DNA from: Ptychodera flava
Taxonomy: Eukaryota > Hemichordata > Enteropneusta > Ptychoderidae
Assembly (NCBI RefSeq): GCF_041260155.1
Contig: NC_091944.1
Span: 25,126,832 to 25,190,831 of the forward strand
Direction of reading: 5' to 3'
DNA length: 64,000 nucleotides
Shown one piece after another: positions 12,182 to 25,408 of this stretch. The translations under genes were made by a program, and so were the position numbers. A model generated the notes under the pieces. The model did no database searches. It was given only the letters and a program-made list of their open reading frames with translations, and had not been told where the DNA came from. Positions within the stretch are counted from its first letter, which is position 1; every line of letters starts with the position of its first letter.

Positions 12182-15100
12182 ATGAAAACGACCGCCTGGA
12201 TAGTATTCGTCGCTATAACCTGTTGCTGTCATGAATTAGGGTAGGTCTGTGTAAACTGTGGCACCTAATGACATTGATCTCTGGCACAATTTGCATGGCA
12301 GTGTTTCAAGTTTAATTGTGTTTATTAAGCCTTTTGTGCGCCTCGCTTGTTGCCCGATGCGGGCCGACCAGCATTATTGCGCGTGGCTATTCTCTACGCA
12401 GATTTTAATTTGTATATATAACAAGCATACTCCTTCCATCATGCTACTGGTATCTAGGGAAGGAGGCGGTGTTTTCGACAGTTGACGATGACCACGGAGG
12501 TGCATATGAAAATATGGCGAGTTAACGTGTTGCTTAAAATTTCCAGACTGATTGCGGTTCCATGTTTTAGAGGTCACGTTATTAGGCTAGTTCCTTCTAA
12601 AGATAGTTGAACAACACCATCTTGGTGAAAAGATACTATGAGCTCAACTGCTTCAGGTAAATATATTTTATCCAACTTGAGAATATATTTGCTTTGAAAC
12701 GGTTCATTTATTTATTTATCATTTTATCAGTAAACGAAAGTCCTATCATCTCTTTTTACGAAAAAAAATCCCCGAAGTATATTTATCATTCACTTCTCCA
12801 TCTTTATATCATGTAAACAGATAGTACAAATCTGCATGAGTCACTTTGCTGGGCCTTGGAAAGATTATGACGACGTCGACGGGGTTCAAATTATGTAGAA
12901 AACACGATTGGAACTAATTGGGGATAACTGGATAGCGAACTAATATAATGTCGTTTTAATCTGCAGATGTATGCTTATCTTCTTTGCTCTCTAAAAGCAA
13001 TGTGCTTGTTTATTGCAACGTTCAGCTGTAGGGCACCCAACACTTTGGAGAAATTTGAAAAATACAAAGATCCAATTCTCCAAAATTAGTTGCAATCGTG
13101 TTAGAATATAATGACGAGTGTGAGGAAGCCATTCGAACCTGTAATTTCAAACAAGATTTTTTTTGCTTCTATTATGATTGACATGTAATCGATACATCAC
13201 GCCGATAAAGCATCGTTATTGTGATGGTCTATGAGGACGTGGATATCCTCCGTGTCGTACAATAATTAACAAATGAATGCGTCATTCATTTCCTTACCTT
13301 GAACCGAACTTATTCTTTGTGAAACAGAGTGTCGGTGCGACAAATGAATGGTGCATGCGGAATTGGGTTAGCTTGTTTTTTATATAAAATCCTCGGTATA
13401 ACATGAGACAAGCTGTTCCACATGAACTTCACGATTCAATATCTTTAAAGAGGGTGTGTGGGGGGGGGGGGGTCGTCGGAGTTCTGCTCAAAGGTTGCCA
13501 GAGACCCCTACGACCGATTTAAACACTGTATCTAGGGTACGTTGGCGATTGATGAAAGTAAAAACATGTTTGTTAACAATGAATATCGTAAAATGTAAAT
13601 GTTGCAGCTATGTTGATCTGATGCATCTAGATATCACGCATGACATACATTGTATGTAAAGTCGCACAAGCGCAGTACCGACGACCCCTCTTCCTTTAAG
13701 TCGTCATTACTACAGTATCAGCATATCAGTACTCGGCGTCCGCGCGCTTGTGGAAATCAACTTGCCACATCTCGGTGACGTTAGCGCAAGATAAAAACAG
13801 AACATCTGTTCTCGTTGGTGTGTTTTAGAGTGGCGTGATAACTAAATAGGGTAAATTTCTAGTGCTATTAAGTGCACTGTGAGTCAGTCACCTCATTTTC
13901 TTTTCAAATGCATATTTATGTACGACAGAAGTTCTTTAAATGGCACCGAACGGCACAGTGAATTCATTAACACGACCGAAGAGTCAAGCCTGCCGCCGTT
14001 CATTGACAGTGAGGATAAAAGACTTCGTCCAAACGCCGGAGGTGAGTTCGTAATATTGACCCGTTTTATAGCAACACCTACGGCCAGATTTCTGTACACA
14101 CAACACGATCAAATCTATGTTTACCGTCACTATGACATGACTGAGCAAACAGCAAATCGACAAACGGAAACTGGCGGTATTCTTTGTTTTTCGATGTGTA
14201 TCGAACATTTAATGACTCGATAAGCTTCTAGAAGTATTTAATGGATACAAACTGTAGTAAGTTTTATTCATTCATTCATTTCCATAATTACAAGACTGTA
14301 ATTACATCACGATCTATGATTGCAAGATACAAAGACTGCTATTCTTGTGAGGTATAAAGACCTCACGTTATAAACTCTCACTGTGTATTACAAAAGTATA
14401 TACAACAGTAAATATCTCAGTGTACAAATAAATAGAAACAAAAACTTACATATAATTAAATTAGTCAATAAAGAAATGCTGTTACATAAAAAGACACACG
14501 AGAATTATGAGGAATATGTTCTCTTTTATGAAAGGGAATGAATGTGAATAGGAGCTAGAAAATAGCTAATGCAAAGCTAATGAGTGTCTAGCTCCTGGTG
14601 GGTGGTAGCTGAGAATTAAATAAACAAAAAAACTAAATTAAACGAGGACGGAGGGTAAAATCAGAAGAAGACAACTAGTCGTGGTTTAAAATCCAAGATT
14701 TAAGAGCTTGTTTAAACTGGTGTCTATTGTTTATATTTTCCAAAATTTGGCTCCGTGGTAAACTAAATGAAAACTGGCCTTGACGCAGTGTTCTTTTTGG
14801 TACAATTAAGTGGGAACTGGCTACAGATCTGGTATAATACTGGTGACTGATATAGGAAAAGTAGTCTGAGAAATTGTGGGGGAGTCTGCCATACAAAAGA
14901 TCATGAATAAAAATTCCTGTCTGGAAACAAAATTGTTCATAAATGTTCAACATATTTAATTCTCTGAAAAGGGGTGCACTTGAGGCTTGCGGGGAATTGA
15001 ACACAAACCATTATAGGTATTTAACCGTGTCGCCAGTTAAAAATTCATTTCCCGGACGCTGGTTGTATTACAAACGTTTGAATCTAAATTGAATTCAACA

Positions 15101-17865
15101 GTGATTCTAAATTAAGTTTCCTTTTCAGTTAAATAGTGTTGTGAGTAGAAAGAATAATTTACTGAAAGACTGGGTGATAGTGCCATCAACCACATATTAA
15201 TATTAGGTACTATAATAAAATGTTCGTGCTATTCTTTTGATTGGTAATCTTTGATGAGAAGGAGAGAGTTTATTCTAGTTTTTGAAAACATTATATAATA
15301 GATGCACACCGTAACATGCGCGGTCGGTTAATTCGTTGCAGGCCCTCCCGTGGACCTTCGGATCGGTTTGTACATTGAGAGTTTCCACTCTGTCTCGGAA
15401 ACGGATATGGTATGTATGTTACAATTGTCATGTAATCTGCATGATATTCTCACGCGAGCAGTCACAAAAAGCCGTGTAGGCCTATTTCTGGCAGATGTAT
15501 TTTGACCGGCAAAAAAATTAGATGGTTTTCAAAATGACGCCTAAGACTACGCTTACTATTGTTTGAGTTCGTGGCCATGTTTTCAGAGTTACCTTGCAGT
15601 CGTCGGCATGATATTGCGCAAATTAGTCCTAAAATAGCAACACAAGTCAGGGTCAATCGAAACTGACTTCGTCATTTTCGACATTAACGTGAAAAGCCAT
15701 TCATAAACACAAGAAATTATTTTCCCTAAGTTGACTTCCGTGTCTGAAATGTTTCGCCCTAATGGTACCCGGCTATATTCAGTGAATGACACAACCCCCA
15801 AACCACATAAGAGTCAACGTTTGACACTACAATATTGCCTTAAGATAGCATGCGCCTCAAAAGTGAAAGACTTAAACTTTTGCTCTAATTTTCCTAAAGG
15901 AATCTTTCAACCATTGTCTTTCAAATTAAAGAATAAAAATCGGGGGGGGGGGGGTCACCGTGCAAATTTTAGTACTAGAGACAAAAATAACCCAAAATTT
16001 ACCGATATTTAAAATTCAAAATAGCCAACTTCCCTGTGTTAACTGTATGTAGAAGAAATACAATTTTCGAATTTCGAAAAACTTTTTCTAACATTTTTTT
16101 TACACCAAGAGCTTTAAAATGAGCCCCCACAACTGGAATATCAGAAAAACATTGTACAAGCTTGAGAGTCCGAATAACTGTCCCCTTGAGGCGCGTTCTA
16201 CTTTTGTCACGGTGGTACCATTGAAGTGTGTTAATGTTTATAGGAGCCCTAGCAATCGTTTTACGGTTCAGCTTCACACAGCACTGCCTACTCGCCAAAT
16301 GAAATGAGCGCGTGGCGTGACGCCGCTTGACATGGCAGCACTGGTGAGCATTAACAAAACTATCCGCCACTCTCCGCTCTGTTCATGCTGTACGACGATT
16401 TGGCTTGATCGAAACAGGGGGGTTTTTGAAGCAGAGGGATGTTTCAGAGGCATTGTTATGCTATATTCGTCCTTAAAGGCACTGTTCGCGATCCCTGGGA
16501 TCACCTTTGTTCTAGTCTGTAAGAGGATTATAGAGGGGTTATAGCCTTTGTTTTCCATTGAAATTGTAAGCTGGTCGGTAAATTTTCTGATGAGACAATC
16601 TGGTGCCAACACAGGCCTTTAAAGAGCTCTTCCCGTGCTATTTTTAATATACCGTCATCTTTTCCTATAGTGTTCAAGGCGATCTCTGCAAGGTCACTCA
16701 CATTATTGCTGGTATCCCATGTTTTTTTGCTGCAAAATTTCAAAACGCCCTTTAGGCCAAATGAAAAAAAATATGCGCGTTTCCGGTAACATTCCTCAGG
16801 AAATTCGAGAAGTTAGGTCGGAGAAATGTGTTTTTTTTGTCTTTTGGTTGGCTAAGACGGATAAATACGATAAAATTTAGAGAGTTTTCTCAAAATGTAA
16901 TTGATAAAGCGAAAAAAATGTATTAGGGTCGGCAGGTTTTTCAATCGTTAAGTTGGATAACGGAAACATATATTTGGCCTTAACTCAGACTGGCATTTTC
17001 ACCATAAATATGATACCTTTATTTGAGAAATGAGAGAGGAAATCAAATTAAAAATACCTCCTTAATTGCAAAATCAAGGAGATGGAAAGACAATATCAAA
17101 ATGAGGCACAGCTCTGCCAATGTCGTATTGCGTAATAAAAGTGTTCTACATCGATACAGTCTATAGCTGTTGTCTATACTAGCCTTCAACACAGTCTACA
17201 TCTCATTGCCAAAGGCAGAGGCATACGGCATTTATCTAATTTATTCTTCAATGGAATCTGACAATGCATATTTTCAGAGAATTCCCGTTAGATATACCAA
17301 AATGTATAAGCTATCCTTTAAATTTACGTTTTCTCTCATATAACTCCCTTGTACCTCCAGGATTACTCTATCATAATATACTTCCGCCAGCTGTGGAATG
17401 ACCCTAGGCTTCAGCATAATTCACCGACAATAACGATTGACGGAGACATTACCAGAATGTTTTGGACTCCGGACACCTACTTTGAAAACTCTAAGGACGA
17501 GCATATCCACATTTCACCAAAGCAGAATTCACTGTTTCAGATACAGCCGAACGGAGATATATTTTACAGTATAAGGTATGTTTCTTCAGTCAAATGTTTC
17601 TTCCACCCATCAATTCATCCATACTTCCATCCATCCATCTCATTCTATCACACCCGTTAATAGATACATATAGATACATACAAAGATATATAGATAGCTA
17701 CATAGATACAAAGATACAAACATGAATGTAGGATATAGATACAGAATTGCATTGATACATAGATACAGGCATACATACATAATTACATACATAGATACTA
17801 GATGTATAGATACATAGGCCTACATAGATACACATACATAGATACATACATAGATACATACATAC

Positions 17866-17897
<32 letters not shown>

Positions 17898-20800
17898 CAT
17901 ACATACATACATACATACATACATACATACATACATACATACATACATACATACATACATACATACATACATACATACATACATACATACATACATACAT
18001 ACATGCATGCATGCATGCATGCATGCATTAATGCATGCATGCATGAATGCATGCATACATACATACATACATACATACATACATACATACATACATACAT
18101 ACATACATACATACATACATACATACATACATACACATACATACATACATACATACATACATGCATACATGCATGCATGCATGCATGCATGCATGCATGC
18201 ATGCATGAACATGCATCCATGCTGCATACATACATACATACATACATACATACATACATACATACAATCATACATACATACATACATACATACATACATA
18301 CATACATACATACATACATACATACATACATACATACATACATACATACATACATACATACATACATACTTTACATCCATCCATACATCCATCCATCAAT
18401 CCATCTATCCATCCATGCACCCATACATACATACATTACCTTTTTACAATATCCTGTAACTAAATGATATGCTTGTATTTCCGTAAATTGCAAGATTCGT
18501 CACACTTATTGACTCAAGCGTTCAAATGATTAATTATTGAATTTCCAATTAAAGGGCTCCGACTGATTAATCTGTTGGAGAATTTTTTTCATAAAAAAAT
18601 GAAAAATGTTACTACAGATTTGTCATATTTCTATAATTTTCTCAATTGCTGTAAATTTACCTTCTTAAAAATCGCATGGGCGTGAGATTATGTCCCGCAT
18701 ATTTTTCAAAATTGGCGCGAAGATACATTTTCACAATTCTTTGTTCTAATGAAATGATGGCGCCATTCAGGAACCCGTATAGTATGAATTCTTATGATTA
18801 TTCATAGATGCCCTGGTGTACAAAGTTGGACAATAGAAAGACGCTGGTAGGGTACTTTTCATACTTTCACGGCTTGGATCTTAAACAATAGTGTTATGTG
18901 GGCAAACTGATAACTTGTACATTGTTTCTTTTCAAAAGTCGGTAGAACTCAAAGTTATATTTATTGTACTTTCTAAGACGATTGAGCCGACAAAGAACTG
19001 TAAATGTATAAATTGAGGTTACTTTCGTGTTTACGAGGAGGCACTCGAGATTCTGATTTTAATACACAGAGACACAGCTCTCATGACACAGAGGCCTACG
19101 GTCTCGAGAGAGAAACTTTCACCTAGGCCTAGGGTCGGCCGAATTAGGCCGTTCCCGCACGGCACCATAGTCAATAAATCTGGTCAAGTTCAACTCCGTA
19201 CACCCGTTGTCGCCGTATTACTACGTAGCCGTGCCTCTGCCTTTATTTTATAAATTATTACAGATTAATGCGAATACGATGTTGTTCATTAACCGGGCAC
19301 ATATCTAACCAACAGGTTCCTACGATAATACATCTTCGTTGTCTTTCAGTAATCATATTTCTTCGCTTACATGATAATATGGCAAACTTTTTTCATATGT
19401 AATTATATTTTGTATACTTCATATTTGTCTATCCTTGCATATTTGGTAGAAACTGACAAAATTTGTTTACCTTCCGAAAAATTGATGTACCGTTTACAAG
19501 ACAATGCCTTTTTCTCCTAAAGACAACATTCGGGCTGTATTCAACAAAAAAAGACATTGCAGATGCATTCCATATATCAGCTGGATCACAGAAGGGACCT
19601 CTGAGATGAGCAGAGGCGGTGAAATTATAGCATCAAGTACAAGGCAGAATTTGATCAAACCCGTACATACAATACGCAATATTTTTCGCTACAGTAGCTC
19701 TCTCTGTATAACTGTGTTCTACTCTTTTTTTTCTGTTGCAGACTGTCGCTAAAACTCTCTTGCAGCATGAACTTGAATGACTTTCCATTTGACTGCCAGT
19801 ATTGTGGAGTAACTATCATGACGTGTAGGTATTCCGCTAGTAGAATTTAGTAAGTTACGCCTATTCAGCGAACAGAGGTGTAATCGCTTGCAACAATGTC
19901 TTTAAATTTATATTGACGGGAATCTTCACAAGTGCAGGTTTGGGGGCTTGAAGGGAGTCTAGCCATGCCATAGGGCATACCTTTTTATGAGACATCATAA
20001 GGAAAGCATATAGTTGAGTTAATGTTGCCGACAGCAAAAGTTTTAGCCTTCGCCTATGTACAGCAAGGTTACACCACTGTGTTGTTTGCTGGAATTGATC
20101 ATCATTTCACTGATACAATTTGGGTTCATGATGTTTTCAAAAGACACCATCTGATTTATATTCATCTGACGTACAAAATCGATGAGTTTGTGCTACAAGT
20201 ATATATTATCATGGACTCCAAGAGTTGGTGTAGTTGATTATGGTCGCCTATATATTGCTAAATCAGTTTGTTCTGAAGATAAAGTTAGGATAGAAAACAC
20301 TCATTTAAATCTCAACTTTGAAATGCAATATGGCACCAAAACCGGTCAAATAGTCAGTATTGATATCATTCAAAATAAGTAGATAGTGCACCAGGTCTAA
20401 AAAACAAGAAACAAAAGCTTTGGAAATTCAAATGAGAGACTGGTAACTGTCGAGAGTCGGCTCCGTCGCAGACGTTCCGTCCACGTTCTGCATATTTTAT
20501 CTTTACTCACGGTGTAAAAGTCATACAGAAGCTATACATGTATGAGAGCCTCCTTTTCTTATACATGATGTAGCTTCGATACCCAATCAACCTTTTAATC
20601 ATGATTTCGTTTGCCTTAGATTCACACTCCACTAGGGACGTTATCGTAAGATGGCTCGGTGACCGGGAGAGTGCAGTTCAGATAGACGACAGTGTCGCTC
20701 TTCCACAATATCACATAGTTGGCAAAACATTAAAACAAGGTGTGAATGTGTACATACCAGGTAAGTTATGAAACATTATGTTGTCTGTTATCTAAAATTG

Positions 20801-22300
20801 AACAAATTAACACAACAATATATGTACAATGCGTCAAATGAAAGAATCAGTTCTGCCACTAAACCAATTCACCTAAAATTACATAGACTGTCGACAGCCT
20901 GAGTTCCTTGCTATTCTCTTGTCTCTTGTTAGTGTAGTCTTTCGCACACATACGACGACGGGAATGCTTTCGGAATGTCTCTCTCGCGCCTTCGACGCTA
21001 CGCTTTCGATTCCCCGCACCGTTGTATATGTTCGAGAGAAAACACCAATAACAGACAGAAAAGGCACAGGGGACTGTAGACAGTGTAAAATTACATAATG
21101 CGAGTAGAAATCAAAATGATATTCATATCTGACGGTTTATCCTTAAATTCTGCGAAGCGATGGCAGGTTTTCGTCAATTCAGGAAAAGAAAATTATCACG
21201 ACTTTCTACCTTGGAAATTATCAATTTCCAAGGCATGAAGTAAATGCCAGTGCAGGCATAATATATTTTGATTCATGGCTTCGTTCTCAATGCTTTTAGA
21301 TTGGGTGAAATCAGGCAATAATCGATTGTGACTCCCAATTCTACTACCTCATGTAAACTTTATGTACACTTTCACCTACACACAGGAAACTACAGTTACA
21401 TCAAAGCGGAGTTCAAGCTCAAGCGAGAGGTCGGCTTTTATCTCCTCGGGACGTTTATTCCAAGCACTGGTCTTGTTGTCATTTCTTGGTTAACCTTCTG
21501 GATAGACCCCATCGGGTCACCGGCGAGAGCAACGCTAGGGATAACGACGCTTCTAGCCCTGATTACATTGTCAAGTTTGGTGAAGGCTGGAATTCCAAAA
21601 GTTGCATATGTTACGGTAATTATTTTTTTTATACAGGACGATTCATGCAATGTCACGCGGTTACCGTATAGTAACGGAAATCCAGTTACAAAGATAAAGA
21701 TCAAGGGGCATCGGTTTTTTGTTCAGCTAAAAGTTTAATTCATGCCACTGAAAATAGAACATCCTCAAACAATTGGCCACCGAAAAAAAGGAGATTACTA
21801 AACTATTGAAGACACGTTCAAACACTTCGTCTTATGTCTAGGTATACCAAGAAAAAGATAGAGCCAGAAACCAATCGTACGCGTTATTCTCAAATATTAC
21901 ATTAGTCATGCATTACATAAAGTGCTCGTCCATATAAAATACTATTCAATGCAAATTGGCCCGAAAATCAAAGGAATGAAATTCGTAACAGACAAGCAAC
22001 CTTGTGTGTAGTGCATCACTGCTTAACAAGGGTATAATCGTAATATCTAACAAAGTGTAGCTATCCATGCTACATGTACGTAGTTGCATAAAAAAATAGT
22101 GATGTTTAAAGAAACCTTCATCATCATTTACTAACATTTCTCAGGCAATCGACATATGGTTGACTGCATGCCAGATGCTAGTCTTCGTAAGTTTGCTTGA
22201 GTATGCTCTGGTTTATTTTATGAAGAAAAAAGGACAGCGCAGATCGTCAAAGGAAGGCACACAATGTAATTCTCGAGAGGTGAGATCAATGTAATATCGA

Positions 22301-22373
<73 letters not shown>

Positions 22374-22845
22374 TATATACATTCACTATTACACCATATG
22401 TGCAAATACATACATACATACATAAATACATACAATGTACACACACATGAGAGATTGAAAGTCAAGTGAGTCATCCGATGTTATTTACTTTGGCCTTGGA
22501 GTAATGTTTATATCATATTATTTCAACCAGCAGCGAGTTAATGAGCCGAAAATGGAGAGATCGAATGGAAGCGACCTTTCACTGTTTACCCTAACAACCG
22601 CCTACAGATCCCCGTCGTCGAACTCAATCGACTTGTATCCATCGCAGCTGGAGCATGGGCTTTGGATAGAGTCAAATCAAAACGCGGCGGCGAACACACA
22701 CAAGTCGCGGCACAAGGAGTATAACTTACCTGTGATGGCCTATAATATTGATAGATGTTGCAGGGTCCTCTTTCTGGCAAGTTTTCTGATATTCGACGTG
22801 ACATATTGGATCGTCTGTTACAAGAGCTTACCTTGGAATCACTGA
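12182..22845 (+). CDS. Cys-loop anion-channel receptor A (GABA-A/glycine class)
   Basis: Nine exons: 12182-12240, 13929-14041, 15342-15409, 17361-17575, 19742-19824, 20620-20760, 21386-21615, 22145-22279, 22531-22845; 1359 nt, 452 aa. Residues 1-20 form a signal peptide. The extracellular domain has the loop-D motif FRQLWNDPRL, loop A WTPDTYF and a Cys-loop from C159 to C173 with 13 residues between. TM1 is about 242-265, with FIPS. TM2 starts with P272-A273-R274, the anion-channel signature. TM3 is about 304-328, followed by a cytoplasmic loop of about 95 residues and TM4 at about 427-446. M178 replaces the usual loop-B Glu, while Y180 and Y229 keep aromatic-box positions. There is no second disulfide of the glycine-receptor type. 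C170 is an extra Cys inside the Cys-loop, absent in B and C. The protein presumably forms pentameric chloride channels at the plasma membrane; the ligand is unknown. Confidence 0.88.
12893..13112 (+). repeat. Dispersed repeat, copy 2 (partner 700-935)
   Basis: Lies in intron 1 of gene A and matches 700-935 in the same orientation with moderate divergence. A further short match, GTTCCACATGAACTT, occurs near 13420 and near 276, which suggests the repeat is longer than the best-conserved core. Confidence 0.55.
13445..13699. mobile_element. TTAA-flanked MITE, 'TTAAAGGGA' family, copy 2
   Basis: Bounded by TTAA at 13445-13448 and 13696-13699 within intron 1 of gene A. It shares its interior blocks with 5447-5692. 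A poly-G run near 13459-13472 has expanded close to the left end. Confidence 0.6.
14258..15015 (-). mobile_element. 3' part of a non-LTR retrotransposon in intron 2 of gene A
   Basis: The minus-strand frame 15004-14675 encodes a typical LINE reverse-transcriptase C terminus: PLFRELNMLNIYEQFCFQTG, then HQYYTRS and FKQALKSW. Its 3' tail reads (AATG)n on the minus strand at about 14280-14258. It is 5'-truncated and dead, and opposite in direction to the host gene. Confidence 0.75.
15840..16205. mobile_element. 'TTAAGGTAG' MITE in intron 3 of gene A
   Basis: Starts with TTAAGATAG at 15840 and ends GAGGCGCGTTCTACTTTT. It carries the family blocks GCGCCTCAAAAGTGAAAGAC, GGAATCTTTCAACCA, AAATTTACCGATAT, AAAATGAGCCCCCACAA and CGAATAACTGTCCCC. 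A poly-G tract at about 15943 has expanded. Confidence 0.7.
16473..16622. mobile_element. Possible 150-bp TTAA element in intron 3 of gene A
   Basis: TTAA occurs at both ends, with left TTAAAGGCACTGTTC and right reading outward TTAAAGGCCTGTGTT. The inverted match is short and imperfect, so the call is tentative. Confidence 0.3.
17760..18430. repeat. (CATA)n microsatellite in intron 4 of gene A
   Basis: Pure core about 17870-18368, with CATG and CATGAATG interruptions and flanks rich in CATC and GATA-like tetramers. It begins about 190 bp after exon 4. Long frames through it are repeat artefacts. Confidence 0.95.
18613..19266. mobile_element. Insertion of about 640 bp in intron 4 of gene A, 8-bp direct repeats
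   Basis: TACAGATT occurs at 18613-18620 and 19259-19266. The related segment at 33498-33870 lacks everything between them and keeps a single site, reading ACTGGAGATTAACG. This is the pattern of an insertion with an 8-bp target duplication. No terminal inverted repeats or coding frame were found, so the class is unknown. Eight bases would suit hAT-type DNA elements. Confidence 0.5.
20874..21097 (+). mobile_element. Short insertion with 12-bp direct repeats and tRNA-like boxes
   Basis: Perfect TAAAATTACATA repeats lie at 20874-20885 and 21086-21097 in intron 6 of gene A. Inside are near-inverted ends, ACTGTCGACAG and CTGTAGACAGT. The interior is GC-richer and holds CTTGTTAGTGTAGT (about 20925-20938), close to the 5' arm and A box of tRNA-Asp/Glu. 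Further on is TTTCGATTCCCCGCACCG (about 21004-21021), close to a tRNA T arm and 3' end. The spacing between boxes is about 30 nt longer than in a real tRNA, so this is a SINE-like or pseudo-tRNA insertion, not a working tRNA gene. Confidence 0.45.
22304..22368. repeat. (TC)n microsatellite in intron 8 of gene A
   Basis: Pure dinucleotide run between exons 8 and 9. Confidence 0.95.
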
Positions 22846-22867
22846 CTTTCTGAAGGATACTACCTGT

Positions 22868-22969
<102 letters not shown>

Positions 22970-23416
22970 AATTATAATGGATATTGAAGGCCTAGAAGTT
23001 GATGTGTACGTAAGCGATCAGCGCATCTATACGAAATCGGCACTTTTCTTTACCAACAGTCCATTTGAGCTGTCACCGTGCCATCGGTCGACTTAGGTAT
23101 TGAGAATACCATTAGCAACTCGAAAAGCTGTGTGTCTAATAATACATGACCATCCTGCGACAGCGTAACTTTCTTCGACAGTCCTATGTGTTATTAAGTC
23201 GCGACTTCCCTAATATTTGCGACTGCACTAGGTACATTGTTGTTGTATATTATATTAAACGATAAGTGTCTGCGCCGTTTTAAATTATTTCGCAGCGAAC
23301 TTTCAATGTACTTTACACATCTGTAGTACGCCCTTCGATGGCAGTCAATGTGCAATTTCATATTAAACTTTGGAATTTATGTGCGTGCTCTGTGAAGCGA
23401 AACACTAGCTACGTAC

Positions 23417-23422
23417 AATAAA
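23417..23422 (+). terminator. Candidate polyadenylation signal for gene A
   Basis: AATAAA about 570 bases after the stop codon. It is the first canonical hexamer I noticed downstream, but no transcript evidence is available. Confidence 0.3.
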
Positions 23423-24464
23423 CTGTGACTCTTACATATATTTAAGCTGGCAAACACTGCAACAGGGGTTATATTTTCAGACAATTGTTATTTCATTCAA
23501 AAAATAGAGAATTTTGACTAATGATTACGATAGGACTGTCAGAATATAAATTTTCTCCACTTTAAGTAGAGTAAACATCGGGAAAAGGCATTCTGACTCT
23601 TAAGGTAATTTGTTTTCATGATACCTAAATCACAAATATCCCATGGACCTGGTAATGTATTACCTTAAATGGAAATGATTATTGGACCAGTTTTATTTCA
23701 TATTCTACAGTCCTTATTGTCAATCTTCAATTTGGAAAAGAATAGTATAAAATTTTGTTGAGAAAAAAAAACATGAGTGAAAGTTTATGTCTTCTGAGTC
23801 AGAGGCGCACAATACCTGAGCGTCTCTTGTAAGTGATAGAGTTAAACGTGGTGAGGCAATGTATTTCAACAGTCATGAGCTTTGTTGATAATATGAACGA
23901 GAGAACGTAAACTGAGATTGTATTTTGTGCAAGAAAAATTCATTTTGCGTAAGAAACAATCCTTGCGAACCATAATTTTATATATCACGGCTTCAACCTT
24001 CATTAAAATTGAACGAAGGTTACTTTGCGTAAGGCATTCTGGCGATTTCGATGTGGATTACTATCACTTTATGCATTATGCATTTGCCAGAATTTTTAAC
24101 ATCTCTGCATGTTAAGCGTTAGCCTATTTAGTCAATATTGGACGGCTAAAATGGTGCAAATTGAAGCCTGATGTTCTAATAAGTGATATGTTGACACGGT
24201 TTACAAAGTAATCTTAGATCAAAAACTGATAGACTGGATATCTTAATCATATCATAGACTAATCATGAGACGGACATTTGTTAGCTGAACTGAGATTCAA
24301 AATTGGTGTTCTAAAAAGTAACCTAATCTTTTATTTTAGATATAAGGGAAGCTTTATCCTTTTTTGTGACCATGGCATATTTCTTTCGTATGGTGTACAA
24401 GATCAGGTCGAACTAAACCGGTTTTTCACTGACAAAAAATTACAACTCGACATTTACACAGTTC

Positions 24465-24765
24465 GTGCCTCGAAACGGAAAGACTTAGAACTCTTCTTCA
24501 AGCAAACTATCAGTCATTCTCTCTTCAAAATCAAGAATAAAATCAGGGTTTACCATGCAAAGTTTGATATGAGACGAAAGAAGTACCCAAATTCACTGAC
24601 ATTTGGAATTTAAATGACCGTCAATAGGGAAAAAATCGATATTCAAATAAAACAAACCGGTGAAAACTTTTCAGTCAGTAAGCTCCAAAGTGGTAGACCA
24701 AATCATTATAATAGTTACACTTTAATAGTCCGACAATGTGTCCTAAAGGCCCGTTCTAAAAGGAC
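24465..24765. mobile_element. 'TTAAGGTAG' MITE, diverged copy
   Basis: Family blocks in order: GTGCCTCGAAACGGAAAGAC, CAAGCAAACTATCAGTC, AAAATCAAGAATAAAAT, CCATGCAAAGTTTGAT, AATTCACTGACATTTGGAAT and CAAAGTGGTAGACC. The outer ends are degraded. Confidence 0.5.
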
Positions 24766-25408
24766 TATAGTTTTATGGATGATTCAAAGCATTTTCGCTT
24801 CATTGCTGTAGTAATATACGCAAGACGATTGCAAATAATCAGACAGTAGCTTTTATGCTGTACTTGTAAAGGAAACAGTCTGAGAGAACCCAATGCATTA
24901 AAAACTACCTGTAACTAATTCACTAATTATAACAATGGTTATATCATTTTAAATATTAAACATTTGATATACGCAAGACCTAACTGTGTGTCTTTCTAGT
25001 CTCTTCAAGACTCTGAAGTCTTTTAAAGAAAAGGATCTTATCTGTTTACCTGTTTATCTTTTATCTGTCATCAGATATATCATTTCATTCTCTTGATTAC
25101 TACTACAACTTAGACGTTTATGCCGCGAATGATAATGAGAAACAAACTTGTCAACATCTTGTTAGGTGCCAATTTTTCTCCTGCATGAGTGACAAACTTA
25201 GACGTTGGAAATTGTGGTGAGTATTGAGTAAAGTATGTGAAGGTTAACAATAAAAAAACATGTGGGCAAATTTGCAGTATCCTAAAAAATTAGCAAAAAC
25301 CAGAGGAGGTAAAGAGTTAAAGCTGGCTGGTAAAAACGTTAATATTTAACATTTTATGATCATGCTAAATAATTTTCATGTTTTTTTGAGCGGTCTGATG
25401 CGTCCAAG

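Larger units (their letters stand above)
22970..25408. other. 3' flank of gene A and intergenic DNA
   Basis: No gene recognised. It contains a diverged MITE copy at 24465-24765. The remainder is AT-rich with short uninformative frames. Confidence 0.4.

Noticed and set aside
14675-15004. Minus-strand 109-residue frame as a host gene
   Set aside because: The sequence is a LINE reverse-transcriptase C terminus followed by a short-repeat 3' tail.
17802-18467. Long open frames of repeated Ile-His-Thr-Tyr or Met-Tyr-Val-Cys (also at 2273-2512, 33121-33525, 37958-38324 and 60466-60843)
   Set aside because: They are translations of CATA/TATG microsatellites, open in several frames and on both strands, with no start context or splice support.
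20886-21085. Functional tRNA-Asp or tRNA-Glu gene
   Set aside because: The T-arm and A-box likenesses are separated by about 30 nt too many, and the arms do not pair as a cloverleaf.
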